Source of the DNA: DASUFE01 sp036274675
Lineage (GTDB): Bacteria; Pseudomonadota; Gammaproteobacteria; HTCC5015
Assembly (NCBI GenBank): GCA_036274675.1
Contig: DASUFE010000087.1
Span: 1 to 13,216, forward strand
Direction of reading: 5' to 3'
Length of the DNA stretch: 13,216 bases
Shown in pieces: positions 5,886 to 13,216 of this stretch (the first letter of the stretch is position 1; the number at the start of each line of letters is the position of its first letter). A program made the translations under genes and the position numbers. The notes beneath the pieces were generated by a model. The model was not told the origin of the DNA. It saw only the letters and a list, made by a program, of their open reading frames with translations, and ran no database searches.

Positions 5886-8800
5886 TCAACCCAATTCCAC
5901 TTCGACCCGATGCTCCTGGTGATCGTCGACCAGGGGTATCCTTCCAGACGCCGGCGCTTTTTTGTCCGCGCCCGGCGCGCCCGCGCCCGCTTCATGGATG
6001 CCGGCCTGATAAATAACGGCGCCATCCAGTGTTATGCGGGTTGGGCGCGAACCCGCCGCGGCGGTGCGCGTGACGGTAATGTGATAATAAGTTTCGCGAT
6101 AACGGTAGTTGATTTTGTAGGATGTCCAGTGCGCCGGAATGCAGGGCGCTATGCGCAGCTGATTCACTTCCAGGCGCAGGCCGAGCAGCGTTTCCACGGC
6201 CAGGCGGTACATCCAGCCCGCGGCGCCGGTGTACCAGGTCCAGCCGCCGCGGCCGGTATGGGGCGGCATACTGTAAATATCCGCGCACATGACATAAGGC
6301 TCGACCTTGTAACGTTCGATATCCTGCGGCTGGCTGCCGTGATTGACCGGATTGAGCATGGCGAATAATTCCCAGGCGCGCGCGCTGTCGCCCAGCATGG
6401 CAAAGGCCATGGTGGTCCAGATCGCGGCATGCGTATATTGGCCGCCATTCTCGCGGACGCCGGGCACATAACCTTTGATATAGCCGGGTTCAAGATTCGA
6501 TTTATCGAAAGGCGGGGTGAGTAACTGGATCAAGCGCGTATCGCGTCGCACCAGGCGGGCGTCCACCTGCGCCATCGCCCGGCCGGCGCGCGCGGTATCG
6601 CCGCCGCCCGATATTACAGCCCAGCTCTGGCTGATCGAATCGATACTGCATTCTTCATTGACGACGGAGCCGAGCGGCGTGCCGTCATCGAACCAGGCGC
6701 GCCGGTACCACTCGCCGTCCCAGGCATGTTCCTCGATATTGCCGCGCAGCAATTCCGCCTGCGCGGCGCAGAAGTCGGCAAACCCGGTATCGCCCCGGCC
6801 GCGCGCGAGATCGGCGAATTGCACGAGGTTCTCATACAGGAACCACGCCAGCCAGACGCTCTCGCCTTTGCCGTGCCGGCCCACGAGATTCATCCCGTCG
6901 TTCCAGTCGCCGCAGCCTATCAGCGGCAGCTGATGCGTGCCGAAGCGGAGACCGTGCCGGATTGCGCGTACACAGTGTTCGTAAAGGCCGGCCGTTTCCG
7001 CCGAGCGCTGCGGCTGATCATAATAAGATTCTTCTTGCGCGTTCAACTCGCGGCCTTCGAGGAAAGGCGCCGTTTCATCGAGCACCCCGGTATCGCCGGT
7101 CGCCCGCACATAATGGCAGGTTGCATAGGGCAGCCACAGATAGTCGTCGGAGAAATGCGTGCGCACGCCCTGTCCGCCCGGCGGATGCCACCAGTGCTGC
7201 ACGTCGCCGCGCAGGAACTGGCGTTCGGCGCAACGGATCAGCTGCCCGCGCGCGAGCCAGGGCGCGGCATGGATCAGCGCCATCGTGTCCTGCAGCTGAT
7301 CCCGGAATCCATAAGCGCCGCCCGACTGATAATAACCGCTGCGGCCCCAGAGCCGGCAGGAAAGCGTCTGGTAAATCAGCCAGCCATTGGCCATGACGTT
7401 CAACGCCCGATCCGGCGTCTCCACGCGCACGGCTCCCAGGGTGCGGCTCCAGTGCTCCTCCACCGCTTCCAGCGCCAGGCGCGCGCCGGTCAGTCCGCCG
7501 AAAAGACGGGCCAGGTTCTGCGCTTCTTCACCGCTGCCCGCGGCGCCGAAAATGAATACGATCTCGCGCTCCTCCCCGCCGGCGAGTTCAACACAGGTCT
7601 GGATCGCGGCGCAGGGATCGAGGCCCGCGCCCGTCTTGCCGGATAATTGCCTGCGTCGCAGCGCGGCCGGCCCGATCAGAGAACCGTTGCGGCCGATGAA
7701 TTCGGTGCGACTGCCGCTTACCGTACGTTCGAACTCGCTGACCTGGGCAAACACGACGCGATCGGCGAAACCCCGGTTATAGGCGTTACGCGCCAGCAGT
7801 ACGCCTGTATGCGGCTCAACTTCGGTAATGATGTGCATCAGATTGCCGTGCCGCCATTCGCCGAGCACCAGCTCCCAATAGCCGGTCAGCGATATCCGCC
7901 GCGAGCGCCGCGAAAGGTTGCGCAACTTTATGACGGCGAACTTCTCCGGCGCATCCATGGCGACATAGGTGAGCAATTCCGATGCTATCCCCGCTTCCTG
8001 ATGTTCGAATACGCTGTAGCCGAAACCGTGCCGGCACACGTAGCCGGTGCTGCTGCGCGCGGGCAAGGGCGTCGGCGACCAGAATGCGCCCGTTTCCTCG
8101 TCGCGTATATAGAACGCCTCGCCGCTGGCGTCGCTCAGCGGATCGTTATGCCAGGGGGTAAGCCGGAACTCGTGGGCGTTGTCCACCCAGGTATATGCGC
8201 CGCCGCTTTCGCTCACGACCGTGCCGATGTGCGGGCTGGCGATGACATTGACCCACGGCGCGGGCGTCGTCCTGCCCGGCTCCAGATTGATAATGTATTC
8301 GTGGCCGGAGGGCGAAAATCCGCCGAGGCCGTTGTGGAAAATGCGTTCATGCTGCGGCCGCGGAGGCATCTTTTCGACCTGCGCTTCCATCGAGGGCTCC
8401 AGCCGGTCCGGCAGGCGTTCCGCGGGCGCGCGCCGCTCCATCTGTTCGAGCAAGGTCTCGCCGGTGGTATCGGTCAGCACAATGCAGGCGACCGTATAGA
8501 ATAAAACCCGGTCTTCCTCGGAGAGTTCGTCCGCCCGTCTCAAAAAGATTCCGCCCGGCCGGTCGATAATGTGGGCTTCGGGCCTGGCATTGACCAGTCC
8601 CATGATCTGGTCCTGCAGATCGGCCCGATACCCCGAAAAATCCTCGTTCAATATCAGCAGGTCGACGATCAGTCCTTTCACCCGCCAGTAGGCGTGAGCC
8701 TGCAGCACCTGTTTTACCAGTTCGATGCGTTTCAGCTGGCCGACGCGCAGCAGGACGATCGGCAGATCGCCGGAAACCGCGAAACGCCAGAGCCCCGACT

Positions 8801-11800
8801 GGCCGAGCCGGTTGCGGACGATTACGCTGGACGACGCGCGCCGCAGGGCATTGCGATAGATGATGGAACCGGCCAGGCGGCTGAAAATGTGCGCGTCTGC
8901 TTCGCTGACGCCGAGGTTACGCAGCACTTCCTGGCTTTGAAACCAGGTCATTTCAAATGCGCGCTCGATAAAGTGGCGGTCGGCGTACTTCTCGACCAGG
9001 GCCAGCGCCGCTTCACGCGTATCGGCCATGCCGGTAATGAACTGCACGGTCGCCGATTTGTCGGCGGCCAGATTGACGGTGCGGCGGATCGCAACGATAG
9101 GATCGAGTACCGAACCCTGGGTGTTCGACAAGACCGGCCCGCTGCCGCCGCTCAGCGCCGCCGGATTCCCCGCGGTACGCCCGCGGCCGATAAATCTCGC
9201 GCGGTCGGTTTCGTACGATATCTCGCCGGCGGCGACGCCGGGCGCGGCGAACAGATGAAACATCCAGGGCGTCCGCTCCTCCGGCGTGCGCGGGCGGCGT
9301 GTGCACAGAATGGCCTGCCTCCCGGGCAGAATCTCGGTCTGCACGAACAGATTGTTGAAACAGCGATGGGCAAGGTCGGCATTCAACGGCGCCAGCACAA
9401 CTTCCGCGTAACTCGTCAGTTCGATACTGCGGTTACGCCCCGACATGTTGGTAAGCGTGACCCGCCGGATCTCGACGTCGTCTTCCGGAGAAACGCTGAT
9501 CTCGGTGTGGGTTTCGATGGCCTGATCGCGCCGCCGGTATTCCGCGCGCCCCTGCACGAAGATCGCCTCGTAACGATCCGCCTTGCGCAGTGTCGGCTGG
9601 TATGCGGTCGACCAGTAACGTCCGGTGTCGCGGTCACGCAGATAAATGAAGGCGCCCCAGCAATCGCAGGTGGCGTCCTCGCGCCAGCGGCTTATCGCCA
9701 GATCGCGCCAGCGGCTGTAGCCGCCGCCGGCCTGAGTCGCCACCACATGGTACCGGCCGTTGGACAGTAACTGAACCTCGGGTATGGCTGTATTCGGGTT
9801 GGTGAAGACGCGCATGGGCGCCTCCGCCTGCGCCACGACCGGCCGCGCGGCGCTCACCTCGGCCGCATGCAGGCGCAAGGTAGCGGCCACCTTGGGCACA
9901 CGCTCCTGAAGCAACAGCAAAGTCGCCCGTACCAGAGGGTCGGCGACAAACCGGCGCTGCATCGGCTGGTTGAGCAATAAATATGCGAACGACAGCAGAC
10001 TCATGCCCTGGTGATGCGCCATGAAGGACCTTACCACGGCATGCTGCTTGCCGCGCTGCACGCGCGAAGGCGTGTAGTCGATGGCCTCGTAAAATCCGTA
10101 GCTGCCGCTGAAACCGGCGGCGGCAAGCGCCTGCAGGTTGCGGCAGGCTTCCTGCGGCATCACCATCAACGCCAGCGCGCTGGCATAAGGGGCGATGACC
10201 AGATCCTCCCCCAGTCCGCGCTTGAAACCCAGCCCCGGCACGCCGAAGGCTCGATACTGGTAAATCTGGTTCCTGTCCGTGAGGTTGTAACAGGACTCGG
10301 AAATGCCCCAGGGAACGGCGCGTTGCCGCCCGTATTCAATCTGGCGCAAGACGGCGGCCTTGCAGCTCTGCTCTAACAGAGTGTTGTTGTACCCGGGCAT
10401 GATCAGCCGCGGCATCAGGTATTCGAACATGGAGCCGCTCCACGAAATCAGGCTGATGTCGCCGCCATGGCTGGTCAGCAGGCGTCCCAGCGCGAACCAG
10501 TGCTTCTGCGGCGCCTTGCCCTGCGCGATCAGCAGAAAACTGGCCAGCCGCGCTTCGGATGCCAGCAGGTCATAACAGGAAGGATCGCGGCGGCGCTCGC
10601 CGACGTCGTAACCGATCATCAGCAAATCACGCGCGCTGTCGTAGAGGAAACTAAAATCCTGGGCGGCCAGTTTGCGGCAACGCTCGATCAGTCCGTCGAT
10701 GATTTGCAATCGTTCGCCCGCGCTTTGCCGCAGCCGCAGCACGGCGGCGGCGCCCGCGACGCTACCCCCCGCCACCGCCGCCAGTGTCGGAATGCCGCTG
10801 AAGTGTCCCGATTCAGGGACCAGTAGCGCAAGATCGTCCTGCAGCTGGCGCACTTGCCGGTCGAAAGCCCGCGCCCAGTAATTTATTTCCGCGCCGCCGT
10901 CCTCTGCGCTGTCGTTCGGCAGCAAAGCCGCCACCGCGGCGCCGGCCCGCTGCATCTCGGCCAGCAGGCGATGGGCAGCGTCCAGATTTTGCAACTGCGC
11001 CGTGGCCGTCAGTTCGATCGGCTCGAGCGGATAAAGCAGGGACTGCAAGGATTGCAGCCGGCCCAGCAAAGCCGGATCGGACGCTGCGGCCAGTTGTTCG
11101 GCCAGCACTTGCACCGTGTCCCGCAAGCCCTGGAATGCGCCCGCCGGCAGCACCGGCTGATCCCGCAACTCCGCCAGTCCCGCCTGCAGCGTAAGCAGGC
11201 TGCCGACCAGGTTGCCGCTGTCCACCGAAGAAACATAATGCGGACGCAAGGGTTCCAGCGTGCGCGTATCGTACCAGTTGTAAAAATGGCCGCGATAGCG
11301 TTCCAGCTTTTCCAGCGTCGTCAGCGTATTGCCGGTGCGCCGCAGCATTTCGCCCGCGCAAATGTAGCCGAAATCGTAGGCCGCCAGGTTTGCCAGCAAG
11401 CCCATGCCGATATTCGTCGGCGAGGTGCGCGCGGCGATGGCTTGCACCGGATACTCCTGGATATTATCGGGCGGCAGCCAATTCTCCCGCGGACTGACAA
11501 AATCCTCGAAATAGCGCCAGGTGCGCCGGGCCGATGCCCGCAGGAACATCCGCTGCTCATAGCCCAGTTCCGGCGCGGCAGACGCCAGCGGCTTGCTGAT
11601 CCACCAGGCGACGACCGGCGACAGCAGCCACAGCAGCAGGACGGATCCGCGGAAGATCCAATCCGGCACGTCCGGCGTATCGTGGATCCACCAGAGCGCG
11701 CCCGCGAGCGCCAGCGCCAGTGCGGGCGCAATCCACATCTCCCTGAAAAAACCGGCCAGCCTGCGCCGCGCATTACGCCGCGCATAGGACGGCAGCTGCC

Positions 11801-13216
11801 AGAGCAGCAGGCCGCGCCGGGTGAACAGCATCCGCACGCCGGAGCACAGAATCGCATCGAGACAGATCAGCGTGTCGTACGGCAGGAAGACCAGATGCAG
11901 CGCCGCCTGCGCGAGCGAACGGCCGGCGGATTTTCCGGCAAGGATCAGATGCCCGCGCAGATCGCGTTCCGCGGGCTTGCGCAGCAGATCGATCGCGACT
12001 GTCAGCACGGTGGGCAGGAACAGTATGCCCGTAACCAGCAAGGTCCAGAACCGCCCCGCCTGCGGATAAAGCAACCAGCCGCCGGCCAGCAATACGAGCA
12101 GCGCGGGCGATACGAGACTGCGCCGCTTGTTGTCGAAAAGTTTCCACAGCGACAATGCGCTGAGCGGATTCGTCTGCCGTTTCCCCTTTGCTCCACCGGG
12201 CCCCGGCGCGCCGGGCACGCGCGGCAGCAGCCAGCCCGCGAGCTGCCAGTCGCCGCGAAGCCAGCGATGGCGCCGGCTGGCCTCCATCGCGTAACTGGCC
12301 GGGTGCTCTTCGATGAGTTCGACGTCGGATATCAGCCCGGAACGGGCATAACCGCTTTCCAGCAGGTCGTGGCTGAGAATAAGATTTTCCGGAAAACGCC
12401 CGTCGACGGCCTGGCGGAAGGCATCCACATCGTAAATGCCTTTGCCGACAAACGACCCTTCGCCGAAGATATCCTGATAGACGTCCGAGACCTGGCGTGT
12501 ATAAGGATCGATGCCGGACTCGCCCGCGAAGAGGCCGGTAAAACGCGACTGGGTTGCGCTGTTCATGCTGATCGAAACGCGCGGCTGCAGGATGGCGTAG
12601 CCTTCGGTGATGCGGCCTTTGCGCGCATCGTAAACAGGCCGGTTCAGAGGGTGCGCGATGTGGCCTATCATGGCGTGAGCCGAGTCCCGCGGCAACTGCG
12701 TGTCGGTGTCCAGCGTAATGACGTACTTGATCGAATCGAGAACGGATTGGTCGCCGACAATATCGGAGAATGCGTTTTGCGACTCGCCGCGCAACAGGGC
12801 GTTGAACTGTTCCAGCTTGCCGCGCTTGCGCTCGTACCCCATCCACACCCGTTCATACGGGTTCCATAGCCGCGGCCGGTGAAACAGATAAAAGACGCAG
12901 GGACGGTCCTCGCGGTAACTTTCATTGAGCGCCTGCACCGCGCTGCGCGCATAGGCGAGCAAAGCCTCGTCTCCCGGCAATGCGCGCTCGGGCGCGTCCC
13001 GGAAATCCGTCAACAAGGCGAAAAACAGATTGGGATCACGATTGCCGAGATAGCGGATCTCCAGGGCTTCCAGCAGATCGTCGACCTCCTGCGGCCTGCT
13101 CAACAGGGTGGGGACAACCACCATCGTGCGATGGGCATCCGGAATGCCCTTTGAAAAATCCAGGCGCGGCAAGGCGCGCGGCGGCAGGCGGTGGGTGACC
13201 AGCAGATTCACCAGCG
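5886..13216 (-). CDS. ndvB: Cyclic beta-1,2-glucan synthase, C-terminal 2440 residues (start off right edge)
   Basis: A giant inner-membrane enzyme that builds, trims and cyclises beta-glucan from UDP-glucose. The frame is open to the edge. The GTG at 13211 is an internal valine, and family members of about 2800 residues imply some 350-450 missing N-terminal residues with membrane segments. Numbered from that valine: GT84 glycosyltransferase (about 25-330) with TLDTDTQLP (D168, D170) and HRWLRGDW (W317); membrane segments near 362-380, 389-409, 492-508 and 518-538; glycoamylase-like domain (about 550-690 and 915-1080, with SWSGSMFEYLMP and AHHQGMSLL); a first GH94-type beta-sandwich (about 1134-1400) and a second (about 1624-1900); then the GH94 alpha-barrel (about 1940-2370). 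The barrel has the GCGDWNDGM motif (D2102, D2105), where the catalytic acid of GH94 phosphorylases lies. The domain order matches Brucella/Rhizobium Cgs (NdvB/ChvB). The product should aid osmotic adaptation in the periplasm. Linkage type is inferred from the family. Confidence 0.9.
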   Translation of the reverse strand, partial: LVNLLVTHRLPPRALPRLDFSKGIPDAHRTMVVVPTLLSRPQEVDDLLEALEIRYLGNRDPNLFFALLTDFRDAPERALPGDEALLAYARSAVQALNESYREDRPCVFYLFHRPRLWNPYERVWMGYERKRGKLEQFNALLRGESQNAFSDIVGDQSVLDSIKYVITLDTDTQLPRDSAHAMIGHIAHPLNRPVYDARKGRITEGYAILQPRVSISMNSATQSRFTGLFAGESGIDPYTRQVSDVYQDIFGEGSFVGKGIYDVDAFRQAVDGRFPENLILSHDLLESGYARSGLISDVELIEEHPASYAMEASRRHRWLRGDWQLAGWLLPRVPGAPGPGGAKGKRQTNPLSALSLWKLFDNKRRSLVSPALLVLLAGGWLLYPQAGRFWTLLVTGILFLPTVLTVAIDLLRKPAERDLRGHLILAGKSAGRSLAQAALHLVFLPYDTLICLDAILCSGVRMLFTRRGLLLWQLPSYARRNARRRLAGFFREMWIAPALALALAGALWWIHDTPDVPDWIFRGSVLLLWLLSPVVAWWISKPLASAAPELGYEQRMFLRASARRTWRYFEDFVSPRENWLPPDNIQEYPVQAIAARTSPTNIGMGLLANLAAYDFGYICAGEMLRRTGNTLTTLEKLERYRGHFYNWYDTRTLEPLRPHYVSSVDSGNLVGSLLTLQAGLAELRDQPVLPAGAFQGLRDTVQVLAEQLAAASDPALLGRLQSLQSLLYPLEPIELTATAQLQNLDAAHRLLAEMQRAGAAVAALLPNDSAEDGGAEINYWARAFDRQVRQLQDDLALLVPESGHFSGIPTLAAVAGGSVAGAAAVLRLRQSAGERLQIIDGLIERCRKLAAQDFSFLYDSARDLLMIGYDVGERRRDPSCYDLLASEARLASFLLIAQGKAPQKHWFALGRLLTSHGGDISLISWSGSMFEYLMPRLIMPGYNNTLLEQSCKAAVLRQIEYGRQRAVPWGISESCYNLTDRNQIYQYRAFGVPGLGFKRGLGEDLVIAPYASALALMVMPQEACRNLQALAAAGFSGSYGFYEAIDYTPSRVQRGKQHAVVRSFMAHHQGMSLLSFAYLLLNQPMQRRFVADPLVRATLLLLQERVPKVAATLRLHAAEVSAARPVVAQAEAPMRVFTNPNTAIPEVQLLSNGRYHVVATQAGGGYSRWRDLAISRWREDATCDCWGAFIYLRDRDTGRYWSTAYQPTLRKADRYEAIFVQGRAEYRRRDQAIETHTEISVSPEDDVEIRRVTLTNMSGRNRSIELTSYAEVVLAPLNADLAHRCFNNLFVQTEILPGRQAILCTRRPRTPEERTPWMFHLFAAPGVAAGEISYETDRARFIGRGRTAGNPAALSGGSGPVLSNTQGSVLDPIVAIRRTVNLAADKSATVQFITGMADTREAALALVEKYADRHFIERAFEMTWFQSQEVLRNLGVSEADAHIFSRLAGSIIYRNALRRASSSVIVRNRLGQSGLWRFAVSGDLPIVLLRVGQLKRIELVKQVLQAHAYWRVKGLIVDLLILNEDFSGYRADLQDQIMGLVNARPEAHIIDRPGGIFLRRADELSEEDRVLFYTVACIVLTDTTGETLLEQMERRAPAERLPDRLEPSMEAQVEKMPPRPQHERIFHNGLGGFSPSGHEYIINLEPGRTTPAPWVNVIASPHIGTVVSESGGAYTWVDNAHEFRLTPWHNDPLSDASGEAFYIRDEETGAFWSPTPLPARSSTGYVCRHGFGYSVFEHQEAGIASELLTYVAMDAPEKFAVIKLRNLSRRSRRISLTGYWELVLGEWRHGNLMHIITEVEPHTGVLLARNAYNRGFADRVVFAQVSEFERTVSGSRTEFIGRNGSLIGPAALRRRQLSGKTGAGLDPCAAIQTCVELAGGEEREIVFIFGAAGSGEEAQNLARLFGGLTGARLALEAVEEHWSRTLGAVRVETPDRALNVMANGWLIYQTLSCRLWGRSGYYQSGGAYGFRDQLQDTMALIHAAPWLARGQLIRCAERQFLRGDVQHWWHPPGGQGVRTHFSDDYLWLPYATCHYVRATGDTGVLDETAPFLEGRELNAQEESYYDQPQRSAETAGLYEHCVRAIRHGLRFGTHQLPLIGCGDWNDGMNLVGRHGKGESVWLAWFLYENLVQFADLARGRGDTGFADFCAAQAELLRGNIEEHAWDGEWYRRAWFDDGTPLGSVVNEECSIDSISQSWAVISGGGDTARAGRAMAQVDARLVRRDTRLIQLLTPPFDKSNLEPGYIKGYVPGVRENGGQYTHAAIWTTMAFAMLGDSARAWELFAMLNPVNHGSQPQDIERYKVEPYVMCADIYSMPPHTGRGGWTWYTGAAGWMYRLAVETLLGLRLEVNQLRIAPCIPAHWTSYKINYRYRETYYHITVTRTAAAGSRPTRITLDGAVIYQAGIHEAGAGAPGADKKAPASGRIPLVDDHQEHRVEVELG

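Noticed and set aside
10854..12869. 671-codon plus-strand open frame
   Set aside because: It is antisense to the glucan synthase, rich in Arg, Gln and Pro with no recognisable domain, and is explained by the strong codon bias of a GC-rich gene.
13209..13211. GTG as the start of the glucan synthase
   Set aside because: The codons before it remain open to the window edge, family members carry several hundred more N-terminal residues, and the valine lies within a conserved run leading into the GT84 domain.

Overview
The window looks like chromosomal DNA of a GC-rich Gammaproteobacterium. This rests on a CpxR/CpxA-type two-component pair, a lipoprotein signal followed directly by a run of glycines, a Tat-exported sugar oxidoreductase and a giant cyclic beta-glucan synthase. 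I cannot name a genus from the sequence alone. All genes concern the cell envelope or exported carbohydrate chemistry. I see no tRNA, rRNA, CRISPR array, insertion sequence or phage gene.

Plus strand, 1-2458: a CpxR-like response regulator (GTG start at 211) and a CpxA-like sensor histidine kinase (908-2458) form a tight operon 7 bp apart. Upstream, at 107-150, lies a cluster of GTAAW elements. It includes an exact match, in reverse orientation, to the CpxR consensus GTAAA-N5-GTAAA. On the other side of this cluster, reading leftwards out of the window, is the start of a divergent gene (41-1, minus) with a good ribosome binding site and a signal-peptide-like N terminus. The layout recalls the divergent cpxP/cpxRA arrangement of enterobacteria and suggests an autoregulated envelope-stress locus.

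Minus strand, 4309-2628: a lipoprotein gene whose product carries about ten imperfect 31-residue repeats. Each repeat combines a YD/RHS-like half with an Asp-rich, calcium-loop-like half. The gene is split by a frameshift at a run of five T (plus-strand A5 at 3568-3572). Adding one T joins the halves into a roughly 560-residue protein. A near-consensus sigma70 promoter lies about 120 bp upstream of its start, and a GC-rich hairpin lies past its stop, where it converges with the kinase gene.

Minus strand, 5726-4611: a Gfo/Idh/MocA oxidoreductase with a textbook Tat signal, closely resembling periplasmic glucose-fructose oxidoreductase. Minus strand, 13216-5886: the large C-terminal part of a cyclic beta-1,2-glucan synthase (NdvB/Cgs type: GT84, membrane segments, glycoamylase-like domain, two GH94 beta-sandwiches and the GH94 catalytic barrel). 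Its N terminus lies beyond the right edge. The gap between these two genes holds a perfect 17-bp palindrome that could be an operator.

Together this reads as an envelope neighbourhood: stress sensing on the plus strand, and periplasmic glucan synthesis, a periplasmic sugar oxidoreductase and a surface repeat lipoprotein on the minus strand. The functional link between the minus-strand genes is inferred from position and shared compartment only.
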